NCBI RefSeq assembly: GCF_003013715.1
Contig: NC_072813.1
Coordinates: 434,001-498,000, forward strand
Direction of reading: 5' to 3'
From: Candidozyma auris
Taxonomy: Eukaryota; Ascomycota; Pichiomycetes; Serinales; Metschnikowiaceae
Length of the DNA stretch: 64,000 nt
A program made the translations under genes and the position numbers. Position 1 is the stretch's first letter. Each line of letters starts with the position of its first letter. Below are positions 1 to 9,515 of the stretch, one piece after another. A model generated the notes under the pieces. It worked only from the letters and a program-made list of their open reading frames with translations. It had not been told where the DNA came from and did not search any database.

Positions 1-1679
1 ACTCTGAATGGGAAGACAGCGATAAAATCACCCTTCAGGATGTCTTGAACAAGAAATCTGGTCTCCCTGCTCCCCCTGGATCATTTTTCATCTACACTGA
101 TTACAACATAGACAAAGAGGACTGGTATTTCGCCTTGATGAAAGCATCAAAGTGTGATTCGGATATACCAGCTGCACTTGATCCCAAAGTCCAAGCTAAA
201 ACTTTGCATTTTGAGACAAAACACATGATGAGCTTGATTCAGACTCTTTACAGTGCTGAGGGCCAATTGCATACTAAGTGGTTCAATGCCATAATTAATC
301 GATTGTTTCTTTCTCTTCAGCATACCGACGTGATGCAAAATTACTTGATATCTAGAATTGAAAAGAAACTTAATAAGATGAAAACACCAGGTTTCCTTGA
401 CAAGTTTCAAATCACTAAGGTTCGCGCTGGCCATGGGGCTCCTTTTATAACCTTCCCGGTTCTAAAGGAGATAAATCCTGAGGGGGATTTACTTGCTTCC
501 TTTTATGTTCATTACTTTGGAGAGATGTCCGTTCAATTAGCCACCAAGGTCAATATCAATTTGGGCTCCAGATTCAAACCAAGAGAGGTTGACGTTCTTT
601 TATCAATGACACTTGAAAAGCTTCAAGGGCCGATGTTGATCAAGATTAAGCCACCACCATCTGCAAGAATGTGGTACACGTTTGAGAGGGAGCCCTCAAT
701 GAGCATTAAAATCGAACCTGTGATTAGCTCCAGGCAAATGTCCTACAATATCATTACAAATTCCATTGAAAAAAAACTCAAGGAAGCGGTGAGGACATCT
801 TTGGTATTGCCTCATTGGGATGACTTCATTTTCTACAATACTGAGGATGAGCTCGTGAGGGGGGGAGTATGGGACAAAGAATTTAGAAGGAGGCAAACAG
901 AACACAGTGATGGTGAGGACAAGAATAAGCCAGTTCTGTCCAAGGCCGAAACTAATAGTCTCTCTCGCGGTGATGCTGAGCTGACTACTTCGGGACTGGC
1001 TATTTCTACTAATTCAGCGACCCAGGATGTGGAAAGCTTAGTCGGAACCAAAGCCGATCTTTCGGGTGACAGTCCAGTCCAGGTGAATCTGACGAAGGGT
1101 AGGTTGAGCTCGACCATCAATGATCTTTCTAAAAGACTAAGGAAAGCGAAGTCTACACACACTTTGGGTGTTGACGAAACTAACTGCCTATCTGATGGCT
1201 CGCTAGTTGAACGTTCCGTTTCAGAAACACCTAGTGTCAAGGGTGTGATGATGGAGGAGTCTGAATCTCTAGCGTCCAATGAGTCCAAAGGAACAACACT
1301 CCGCAGACTAGGCAAGTGGTATTACAAGGATGACAAAGTTGAGGATAGTAAACCATACCACCCCCCAGAGATGATTACGAATCGCCGACCTAATAGGAAG
1401 CAATCATCTGCAAGTCAAACCTCTGACAGTGATAAATACCTTTCCGAAAATCACTCTGCACCCCCGAGCACTGGCTTCTCCTTCGATTTTGGCTCCGAGG
1501 AACCGGAGCCTATTCTCACCGGTCAGCAGCCTACATCACTCAGAAAGCCTTCTACTAGCGTATCATCAGTTCTTGGGATAAAAAGTGACGCACTTGAGGA
1601 CAAACCTCTAAACGTGGAGCCACAAGAGGGTTTACCCTTTCCTGCGCTATCGAGTCAGCCTACAACTACAATCACCTGA
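1..1679 (+). CDS. NVJ2: Nvj2-like SMP-domain lipid-transfer protein (5' partial)
   Basis: The reading frame is open from base 3 to the stop, so the N-terminus lies outside the window; 558 residues are visible. A synaptotagmin-like mitochondrial-lipid-binding (SMP) domain fills roughly visible residues 70-285 and is followed by a long, Ser/Thr-rich, probably disordered tail with a basic patch. In the Nvj2/TEX2 family this domain moves ceramide or other lipids between ER and Golgi or vacuole at membrane contacts, and a membrane anchor plus PH domain precede it; those parts would lie upstream. It converges on MEC1 with 96 bp between stop codons. The assignment rests on the SMP region (for example HTKWFNAIINRLFLSLQHT), which looks like Nvj2 rather than the ERMES SMP proteins Mmm1, Mdm12 or Mdm34. 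Confidence 0.85.
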   Translation, partial: SEWEDSDKITLQDVLNKKSGLPAPPGSFFIYTDYNIDKEDWYFALMKASKCDSDIPAALDPKVQAKTLHFETKHMMSLIQTLYSAEGQLHTKWFNAIINRLFLSLQHTDVMQNYLISRIEKKLNKMKTPGFLDKFQITKVRAGHGAPFITFPVLKEINPEGDLLASFYVHYFGEMSVQLATKVNINLGSRFKPREVDVLLSMTLEKLQGPMLIKIKPPPSARMWYTFEREPSMSIKIEPVISSRQMSYNIITNSIEKKLKEAVRTSLVLPHWDDFIFYNTEDELVRGGVWDKEFRRRQTEHSDGEDKNKPVLSKAETNSLSRGDAELTTSGLAISTNSATQDVESLVGTKADLSGDSPVQVNLTKGRLSSTINDLSKRLRKAKSTHTLGVDETNCLSDGSLVERSVSETPSVKGVMMEESESLASNESKGTTLRRLGKWYYKDDKVEDSKPYHPPEMITNRRPNRKQSSASQTSDSDKYLSENHSAPPSTGFSFDFGSEEPEPILTGQQPTSLRKPSTSVSSVLGIKSDALEDKPLNVEPQEGLPFPALSSQPTTTIT

Positions 1680-1775
1680 ACCAAATCTAGTCTCCATCGC
1701 AAACCACCCCCGAAAGACCCCTTATTAGAAAGGCCCATAAGTGAATCGACTGATTCTATATAAGGTTTGTTCATG

Positions 1776-4700
1776 TTACACGTAAGGTGCCCAACCACCA
1801 TACATTTGAGCAAGATTATCTTTCGAAGTAGCCTCCTGAATCAACACATCAACCTGACCGTGAATATTCATTGGTAACCCCTCTTTTTCGTCAAGTAATC
1901 CCCTTATCTTCCTCCTGACTTTTCTTAAATGATCCTGAGGATTTTCTTGAGTCTTCCAATCTAATAATGGATCGTAAATCAAGGTTTCGAGAATATTCAT
2001 GAGCGATGCTTCGTTGTCACGCAAAATTTGACCAGTAACCTCACTTGTTATTCTGAATGTTCCCTCTATTCCTGTAATGCCCATGGCGGCGACCATGTTT
2101 TGTGTTAATCTGAAGGGTACAATTTCCGGAGTAGGCAAACTTAGGCCCTTTTCAAAAAGACAATCAAAGTCGATATGCAAAACAGCTCCGTTTCGTTTGA
2201 AAAATAGAAGATTTTCACAATGACGGTCTCCCAAACCGATAATGTAACCAACAATTGACATGACTGCAGCAGTCCTCGTATAACTTTTCCTTGCTAAATA
2301 CCAGAAGGCAGGATCCGAAAACTGGTCAATAAACCACTGATGAAGAACAGGAGGAAATTCATCGCAAATGCTTTCAAAAAGATGAATAAGTGAGATCATT
2401 GCGTTCTCGTCAGTAGCAAGGTTAGCTTTCACAACCTTCTGTGCCTCATCAAGTTTCATGAAGATCTTTCGATCGTGTGGAACTTTTCCGAGCTTCTTTT
2501 GCTGTTCGTGAATGACAGATTTCATGGTCGCCACATCTGGCACAAATTCAATTACCCCCATATCTTCGGCTAGAGGAATCACCGAGTAATTCTCAATGAT
2601 AAGATTTCTTTTCCTCGCCATATTGTTGGACGACAAGAGCCGATTTATCATATTAGAGAACTCGAAAACCTTGGCATCTTTACGGGTATCATCTCTTTTT
2701 AGCATAAGTCTGTAGGCCATGTTGTCGGTACCTCTTATCGTGATTTGTTTTGGCATTTGAAGAGAATGAAATATATGTACCTCCTCATCAAAGCCATCAA
2801 ATGTTATGGATGAGGATCTGGGGAAGGCAGATCCTGGTTTGCTCGTATGGCGAGCTGCGGGTAGTTTAATCTCGAGGTTTGCTTTCACGGGTATCACGAG
2901 GGAGTCGAAACTTTTGTGAAGGTCTGTGACGCCAAAATCTTCTGTCAAAAGCCATCTCCTTTTCTGAGCTTTCTTCACTTTCTTTGATGCGATGCTTTCT
3001 AAGATTTCGAACAAGTTCTTTGCGCTGACGATGATATCACTCAATGATTTCGTTGCCTTTGACTTATTGAGCACCTTTATTATTCGCTGTCTCCGGATTG
3101 TGTCTTTTGATTTAACGTGAGACAAAACGTACCATAAACTGTGCTTTGGATATACTTCAATGAATGATTCAATGATACTTTGCATGAGCTCCACACTGGG
3201 TTGATGCTGATGAGTGATTCTCGACAAGATCTGAGTTATCGAAGTATACCATACATAAATGGGGATGGAATTTTTGTAGGTCTTAATGTCGTGAACGATC
3301 TGGTTGAGCTTACGTTCGGCGTCTCTTGTTTTGTTTGGACGTTGAGAAAAATCAAGCCACACGGTTATAAATTTGGGGAGTGCCTCAAAAATATAAGTGG
3401 GACCTAGTGCTAAAGCTTTTAAAAAATAGCGAATAATTTGTTGCTCATAATAACCAGAAACGTCGTTCTGTGATTCCATCAACTTTGTATGATACTTACC
3501 CAAGTCATGGTAGGGTTTATCCCATGATGGATCAAGCTTGTAGGCTTTTGTGTACTCTGTGATGATTCGTGAAGAGGACGAATGACTTGACTCGTCAAGC
3601 CATAGGGCATACTGCAATTGGTCTCTAGCTTGTTTCGCCTTGCCTTTGAGTTTGTCTGTGTTCAAATTATCAGAAAGCGTTTTGATGGCTTCGGTTTGTT
3701 TACCCTGATCCCACAAAAGATGTGCGTACTCAGTGTTCGCTTCGCTGTCATTGAGCGTCATTGCACTCATAATGCACTTGGTTGCAATATCCAAACGATC
3801 ATTACGGCGAGCAATTTTAGAGCAATTGAGCAAAACATCGGATACCTTATCAAGTTTACCTGTGATGATTGTGACAGCCTTGTGAATGCTTAATATTCTC
3901 CATTGTGTATCGAATGACAAATCCGTATTACTCATCCGTTCTTTAAAGACTCTTTCGATTTCTGTCAATCGACTGGAATCATCTTTGTTGAGAACGATGG
4001 TGGAGGTATCATACAAAATGTGTAATTGCAAAAGAAATGTTGAATTTCTCGATAATGATGACGACCTTGACAGAGACAAAGATTGCCCGAGAAGGGCGTA
4101 AATTTCTTCAACACAAGAGTTGAATCTGTCAAGATCATTTGAATTCAACGCAAGAAGCGCGGTTGCAAATTTGGCGTGGAACAAGTCTTCAACATCAGAG
4201 CTTTTGCCAATAGTATTTGCCAAGGTTAGCCATTTTCTTAGTTCTTTAACGTTGGATGTGGCGGTGGCTGCCTCGAGTCCGGTCATTACCCATGGCAACG
4301 GCAATTGAGTGAGTTCTCTTGCATTCAAATTCAAACGTTGAATTACACTATCATAAAGTCCGTGGTTCGTCAAGGACTTGAGAAGTTTAGTATTGCAGTC
4401 AACCCGATCATCCTCACTGCCAATGTGGCTTAATACTTCAAAGGACTCCTGTGCAATAGCCCAATTCTCGTTGTACTGAAAAGTATCAAGCTTTTCCGCT
4501 AAATTATTCGTTGAAAACTTTTTGAGAACGCCATCTAAAGCATCATAGTCATCAATGTTGGAATATACGGACTGCAATGTAGAGGTTATGCTTAAGTAAT
4601 CAAGGCGGTTGTTATTCTGTACCTTTCCGTCTCGATAACAGTTCTCGAGATAAAGGATTGTTCTCTCATACGAGTCACATTCTGAGGATGTGAGAGCAAT

Positions 4701-7700
4701 CAACTCCATAGGAATCTCTTCCAAGAAACTAACAACACTCTCGCGGCTTCTCTTGATCATAGAGGAGTCCGCTTTAGTTATTGAAGAGTCACTCAATTTG
4801 TGAGTTGCTGCCGATACCCACTCATTAAAATAATCTATTATTTCAAATACTGACTGATAGCAGGCTTTCAATTCTTCGGCTCTCTCGGTGGTGACTGTCT
4901 GGTTCACCGCTAATCTAAGAATACTGAGAAGCTCGTCAAGAATATTTGATCTTACTTCACTTTCGCCATTTACAATATGGCTCATCGCAACGTATTTGAC
5001 CAAATGTTGTGCAACGGAAACTTCATCATCCCGAATTAGCAATGAACAGGTTTGGAATATAACAGATTTTGCCATCATCATTTTCCCTTGCTGTTTGAGA
5101 TTGTTATGAAGTGGCCTCCTAAGGAGGTTGGTTGTGAAGTCAACGAGCCATTTATCGTGCTTCATACCAGGCTTGAAGTATGGAAAATGAAGAGGTTCAT
5201 ATCGTGGTTCAGGTGCGAAGTATTTTGATGAAAGCAAGGGAGTCAAAGTTGACTTGTCAATCTCCGAGAAACTGTTCCACACTTCCGCTCTCACTCCTGA
5301 GTTAGAAGAGCTTAGAATGGAACTATCAAGTCCCATGACGCTAAGAAACTTTTGCATGGAATAGGCAGAGAAAAGCTGTCTTATAGGATCATCTGAGGCC
5401 CAAAAATTTTTTATTACCCTTTCTCTAATGAAATGGCATAAAAAGTCGGCGTTCTCTTTATAATCCTGAAAATCGTACAAGACAACGATCCTTGAGTCTA
5501 TTGTTTTGAAGTTGAATCGAGTGGCATCTAAAGCACCAATTCGAGCTAAGACCTTCAGGCATTTAGTGGATATTGCAGTGTTTTTATTCTTAAACTGGAC
5601 AGAGACATCGAGAATAGTTCTGACCAAAAGCGAAACTGAAGCCTCGCTCGCTGCATCTTTAAAATCATCTTTTTGGCAACTCAATTGGTACTTGTCTGTG
5701 TAGTTGAGGAGATCATCAAGTGCCTGATGCACAACATATCGATTATTCGTTTGCAATCTCCTGGTGAACTCGGGAAAGTAGCTCAATTTTGATTTCGGTT
5801 TCATTAGGCTTATGAATGTGGCATCCAATATGAAGTACCTATCCAAATCTTTGATAAATGGAACGGAAAAGTAGTATAAGGCATACTTTTTGTACTTATC
5901 ACGAAGTTCACGAAACAATTTTTCAAGAATTTTGACCGCAATTAGCTTCGATTTATGCTGTAATACCTCAAACTTTTGAAAGATTAATGATATAGTGATA
6001 TCGAAGAGAGACACAAGTCGCTCGGAGTTGAGATTCTGAACAAGTACATTCCAACACTGGATCGCCGGCAATTCCAACGCTGGGGTTTCAAGAGACGCTT
6101 GTAGACATGTGGAAATTTGGCCCAATGCAGATGCGGCAGCATCAATATTTCTGCTTATCACAAAGTGGATTGCATTGAGAGAACTGACTTTTTCAAGAAA
6201 TGGTTTAATCCCCTTTATATGGTGCACATTCTCTGAGAATCTCTGAACAATTTCAAGGACATGCTCCCCTAATATATATTTGACATAATCAAAATCCTGT
6301 GACTTAGGACGTTCCTTCGCCCGCTTTGCATAATTAATCTTTGCCACATACTTAATTGCATTGAATATTCTAGCCTCATTTATAATCAGACCGCTCTCGT
6401 CAAGTTGAATCTGGAGGAGAATATACCACAACACTTCTCCTATGTTGGGTATGAGATCTGTAATCGTAAGCTGTCGATACCTTTGGCTTGCATTGGAAAG
6501 AACATTAACGATGTACTCAGCATCAATGCTCTCATCTTTACATAGGTAAGTGGCCATGATGCGAGGTAACGTTTTCGCGATTAGCTTGGTCTTGTCCATA
6601 TTCGAAGATTCTGCAATGTCTTGAATGAAGTCATGCTTGTAGTATTCAAGGAGACGTGGCGTAGTGTAATCCCTTGTTTGACTTAGGAAAAATTTCTTAG
6701 AGACTCCTAAGATGCTGGTAATTCTCGAGAACATTCGTGGCTTCTTGACAATCCTCTCAGCTATGCTTGGAAGAAATGGTGACAAAAGCTTATATGGTGT
6801 CAATGCTCTCGCAGTGGCCACATAAAGAAGAAAGCAATAAGCAAGATTGACATGCTGCTCGTTGACCTCGCCAAAACAGTCGATGATCTTTATGAAAACT
6901 ACACATAGCCATTCCCCATCACAGATTACTGCTAATTCACTGAGGGCCATCAATGTTGACTCTGCGAGATACGTGTGCAGAGGATAGTTAATCTTAATTT
7001 TGGAAATCAGCAGGAAGGTGAACTTAAACACCTGCTCCAGGTTGTCATCTTGACGATGTATCAAGTAGAGGGGTAGTAATTTCGCTGCTATGATTCGTGC
7101 CCCTCTGCATTTGCATGATGTGAGACATTGGAGTATAAATGAATGACAAGGTTCATTGTGTATATCCTTTGTGGGAGGACGAAAGATACTGAATAATTCG
7201 AATAGTATCTGCAAAAAGGTAATGAGAAGTGGCGAGCTATTAGCAAAGGCATCAATTTTGCGCTCTAACAAAAAGCCGCAAATAATATCTTTGTAAAGAA
7301 TATCAGCCTCGGAGACTTCCTGGACTGATGGCCTATCCGGAGAAATAGCGTTATAGATGTTCCTCGAAGATAACTTCGCCTCGCTTATTATTTCATCTTT
7401 GTCATACCTATACTTTCCCATAATAATAGCAGGAGCCTTACCAACTGCACGAACGAAGGTAAAAAGGGTAGCAGGCAGATCGAAGGGCAGCTTTGAAGAC
7501 AAATCCATCTTTATTATAGTTGAGACATATGCTAGCCAATAATTTATGTCAGGAGTGATCTCTTGACTTATTGATTGGATGTATGTTGTGAATGAAGCTT
7601 CGGGTGGGATGATAAAGTAGAGAGCGGATGTTATGTCACCCGATTTTACACCTAGTATCTTATTTCTGAGTTCATCAAGCTCATTATCAAGAAATGGTAC

Positions 7701-8846
7701 TGACGCAAGCATTATAGTACTGGGATGAACGCTAGTATTCTCGTAGACGTGCTTTTGATGCCATAAAATGTGTGAAAGTTTCTTTATCGATGGCGGGAAT
7801 CGTGAAGAGGCCAAAAGCTCATTGACAGAGTTCAGCGAGTCCTTTTCTTCAAGTACAGAGGTATTAAAACTTGTGAAAAAGTTGTTGAGCAAATCTCTCA
7901 GCTGGCAAAAATCGTAAATCTTCATAAGACATGAGCAAACAGCCTTATTGAAGTTTTTTAATTGAGTCGCCACTTTGCTTTTATATCTAAAACTCTCGAG
8001 ATGTGAGTGAATCCATGACATTAAATATGCAACTTGGGACCATTTCATACTCTCATCTAGTAAAAGATTGCTTGTCATACCTAATATGAGAACACTTTTC
8101 AAGTTATCCACCAACGGGAGAAAGGAATCCTCAATCGCAAGATCTATGGCGTCTAGAATAAAGCAGGTACGTTTGATAAAGCCTTCTAGCTGGAGTCTAG
8201 TGCCATTTGAAGTAAGCATTAATTTGCGCTGCACATCATAATCGTTCACCACACTTAGAAGGTGAACTGTGGCGGTGAGCTTGTCCATCTGGCTTCGCAC
8301 AGACTTGACTCTAGAAAATAAATAGTTGACATTCTCTGATAGTATTTTCAACAAATCAATCTGAACTTGTCTGGCATACCTGAAGCCCTTCACGTGCACA
8401 GTTACACTATTGATTAGCCCTATAAGTAACAGTTTGACCACGTTGGTCACATTGAGCTTGTAGGGAAACTGCAGTAGCCAGCACATGGAGAAGTGAACGC
8501 CCCATTCATAGACGTTCTGGTTCCCAAATGGTACAGAGACTGTTTCTGTATTGTTGAGGACCTGAGAAATCTCTGCTGGTGTGATCTCTGCGTTAAGTAG
8601 GTGTTTCTTTTTTGAGAGCACCAAGGCTATAGTGTCAACAAGTCGTAGCAGTAGGTTCAAAGTCTGAGATGATTCATCACGGAGTTTCTCCGAACGTAGA
8701 GATTCGAACTTGGAATTGGTGAAGCCGTATAGAAATAGTAATAGCTTCTTGAAGTCTGTGTTTTCGTCAAGTGTCACATTCTTTTCAACATCATCAAGAA
8801 ACAGTGATAATTCCTCAGGTGTTGTTCGAAGGTAAGGATTGGTCAT
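1776..8846 (-). CDS. MEC1: Mec1/ATR checkpoint PI3K-like protein kinase
   Basis: This 2,356-residue protein has nearly the length of S. cerevisiae Mec1 (2,368). A long helical-repeat region and FAT domain precede a PIKK kinase domain at about residues 2030-2290. The catalytic segment GLGDRHCENLLF is present (catalytic Asp about 2207), as is the metal-binding HIDFD segment (Asp about 2226). The protein ends with a FATC tail, QMYGGWAPYV. Mec1 with its partner Ddc2 senses RPA-coated single-stranded DNA and phosphorylates Rad53/Chk1 and other SQ/TQ targets in the nucleus. The start is the first ATG of an ORF without interruptions; no intron is seen. A GACGCGTC palindrome (MCB-type) about 95 bp upstream suggests G1/S expression. 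CKS1 lies upstream on the same strand. Confidence 0.97.
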   Translation of the reverse strand: MTNPYLRTTPEELSLFLDDVEKNVTLDENTDFKKLLLFLYGFTNSKFESLRSEKLRDESSQTLNLLLRLVDTIALVLSKKKHLLNAEITPAEISQVLNNTETVSVPFGNQNVYEWGVHFSMCWLLQFPYKLNVTNVVKLLLIGLINSVTVHVKGFRYARQVQIDLLKILSENVNYLFSRVKSVRSQMDKLTATVHLLSVVNDYDVQRKLMLTSNGTRLQLEGFIKRTCFILDAIDLAIEDSFLPLVDNLKSVLILGMTSNLLLDESMKWSQVAYLMSWIHSHLESFRYKSKVATQLKNFNKAVCSCLMKIYDFCQLRDLLNNFFTSFNTSVLEEKDSLNSVNELLASSRFPPSIKKLSHILWHQKHVYENTSVHPSTIMLASVPFLDNELDELRNKILGVKSGDITSALYFIIPPEASFTTYIQSISQEITPDINYWLAYVSTIIKMDLSSKLPFDLPATLFTFVRAVGKAPAIIMGKYRYDKDEIISEAKLSSRNIYNAISPDRPSVQEVSEADILYKDIICGFLLERKIDAFANSSPLLITFLQILFELFSIFRPPTKDIHNEPCHSFILQCLTSCKCRGARIIAAKLLPLYLIHRQDDNLEQVFKFTFLLISKIKINYPLHTYLAESTLMALSELAVICDGEWLCVVFIKIIDCFGEVNEQHVNLAYCFLLYVATARALTPYKLLSPFLPSIAERIVKKPRMFSRITSILGVSKKFFLSQTRDYTTPRLLEYYKHDFIQDIAESSNMDKTKLIAKTLPRIMATYLCKDESIDAEYIVNVLSNASQRYRQLTITDLIPNIGEVLWYILLQIQLDESGLIINEARIFNAIKYVAKINYAKRAKERPKSQDFDYVKYILGEHVLEIVQRFSENVHHIKGIKPFLEKVSSLNAIHFVISRNIDAAASALGQISTCLQASLETPALELPAIQCWNVLVQNLNSERLVSLFDITISLIFQKFEVLQHKSKLIAVKILEKLFRELRDKYKKYALYYFSVPFIKDLDRYFILDATFISLMKPKSKLSYFPEFTRRLQTNNRYVVHQALDDLLNYTDKYQLSCQKDDFKDAASEASVSLLVRTILDVSVQFKNKNTAISTKCLKVLARIGALDATRFNFKTIDSRIVVLYDFQDYKENADFLCHFIRERVIKNFWASDDPIRQLFSAYSMQKFLSVMGLDSSILSSSNSGVRAEVWNSFSEIDKSTLTPLLSSKYFAPEPRYEPLHFPYFKPGMKHDKWLVDFTTNLLRRPLHNNLKQQGKMMMAKSVIFQTCSLLIRDDEVSVAQHLVKYVAMSHIVNGESEVRSNILDELLSILRLAVNQTVTTERAEELKACYQSVFEIIDYFNEWVSAATHKLSDSSITKADSSMIKRSRESVVSFLEEIPMELIALTSSECDSYERTILYLENCYRDGKVQNNNRLDYLSITSTLQSVYSNIDDYDALDGVLKKFSTNNLAEKLDTFQYNENWAIAQESFEVLSHIGSEDDRVDCNTKLLKSLTNHGLYDSVIQRLNLNARELTQLPLPWVMTGLEAATATSNVKELRKWLTLANTIGKSSDVEDLFHAKFATALLALNSNDLDRFNSCVEEIYALLGQSLSLSRSSSLSRNSTFLLQLHILYDTSTIVLNKDDSSRLTEIERVFKERMSNTDLSFDTQWRILSIHKAVTIITGKLDKVSDVLLNCSKIARRNDRLDIATKCIMSAMTLNDSEANTEYAHLLWDQGKQTEAIKTLSDNLNTDKLKGKAKQARDQLQYALWLDESSHSSSSRIITEYTKAYKLDPSWDKPYHDLGKYHTKLMESQNDVSGYYEQQIIRYFLKALALGPTYIFEALPKFITVWLDFSQRPNKTRDAERKLNQIVHDIKTYKNSIPIYVWYTSITQILSRITHQHQPSVELMQSIIESFIEVYPKHSLWYVLSHVKSKDTIRRQRIIKVLNKSKATKSLSDIIVSAKNLFEILESIASKKVKKAQKRRWLLTEDFGVTDLHKSFDSLVIPVKANLEIKLPAARHTSKPGSAFPRSSSITFDGFDEEVHIFHSLQMPKQITIRGTDNMAYRLMLKRDDTRKDAKVFEFSNMINRLLSSNNMARKRNLIIENYSVIPLAEDMGVIEFVPDVATMKSVIHEQQKKLGKVPHDRKIFMKLDEAQKVVKANLATDENAMISLIHLFESICDEFPPVLHQWFIDQFSDPAFWYLARKSYTRTAAVMSIVGYIIGLGDRHCENLLFFKRNGAVLHIDFDCLFEKGLSLPTPEIVPFRLTQNMVAAMGITGIEGTFRITSEVTGQILRDNEASLMNILETLIYDPLLDWKTQENPQDHLRKVRRKIRGLLDEKEGLPMNIHGQVDVLIQEATSKDNLAQMYGGWAPYV

Positions 8847-8937
8847 TGAGGTCGTATGTGAGCGCGGTATCTACAATATGTTTTGTTGAAATACAGCGCA
8901 CGAAGACATGGCAGAATACTGAAAAGTGCAGGGTATT

Positions 8938-8945
8938 GACGCGTC
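8938..8945. promoter_or_regulatory. MCB-like palindrome upstream of MEC1
   Basis: The perfect 8-bp palindrome GACGCGTC contains the MBF core ACGCGT. It sits 92-99 bp upstream of the MEC1 ATG, in the short gap between CKS1 and MEC1, so it can only serve MEC1 as a promoter element. MBF use is inferred from the motif. Confidence 0.5.
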
Positions 8946-8997
8946 CCATTTACAGAACTCACTATTAAATATCGTCGCTCATTATTTCTATATAGGT

Positions 8998-9306
8998 TTA
9001 ACTTTCGTAGTTTATAGGTCTCTTGAAAAGAAGGATATGCGGTTCAGGCGCGTGAGTCTCATAATGAACCCAACCCAACGATTGAGTGATACCCAAACCT
9101 CGCCATTCTTCTTCTAATAGAATTCTTAAGGTCCCTGTTTCTGGGTTGAAATAGTCCTGGGGTATGACCTTCAACATGTCTTTGGGCAACATAACGTGCC
9201 TATACTCGTTGGCATCGTCGCTATACCTAGGACTGTAGTGAATCATGTCCAGGAACTCGAGCACTTTAGCTCTTTCCGCGTCAGTCAAGTATCTTGGCCT
9301 ACTCAT
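8998..9306 (-). CDS. CKS1: Cks1 cyclin-dependent kinase regulatory subunit
   Basis: The 102-residue ORF is a complete Cks protein with the diagnostic blocks [20 protein letters not shown] and [15 protein letters not shown]. The first includes the anion-binding arginines and the second leads into the conserved [12 protein letters not shown] hinge/strand. Cks1 binds Cdc28/CDK1 and recruits phosphorylated substrates, and also assists proteasome recruitment at promoters. It lacks the glutamine-rich tail that makes S. cerevisiae Cks1 longer (150 residues). It is divergent from HSL7 across 209 bp that contain an RTCACGTG element. Confidence 0.97.
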   Translation of the reverse strand: MSRPRYLTDAERAKVLEFLDMIHYSPRYSDDANEYRHVMLPKDMLKVIPQDYFNPETGTLRILLEEEWRGLGITQSLGWVHYETHAPEPHILLFKRPINYES

Positions 9307-9441
9307 AATAAGTTGGCGTGTTTGTTAAGCGATCGTTTGTGTGGGTAGGAATTCGTCGGGGTTTTTAGCAAAGAGCGGAATCGGTTATTTCTTCGAGTAT
9401 AGTCTTAAGAAAAAAAAATAAAGGCCTTTAAGCGAATTTAG

Positions 9442-9448
9442 TCACGTG
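9442..9448. promoter_or_regulatory. RTCACGTG (Cbf1-like) site, CKS1/HSL7 divergent promoter
   Basis: GTCACGTG lies in the divergent promoter, about 136 bp from the CKS1 ATG and 68 bp from the HSL7 ATG. The core matches the Cbf1 consensus RTCACRTG. It is one of only four CACGTG hexamers I find in the intergenic DNA of this window. Confidence 0.4.
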
Positions 9449-9515
9449 CACAAATATAGGATTATTCACTAAACTACACGGTGCTCGGTTTGGAAAAGCA
9501 GGATAACCACGACGT

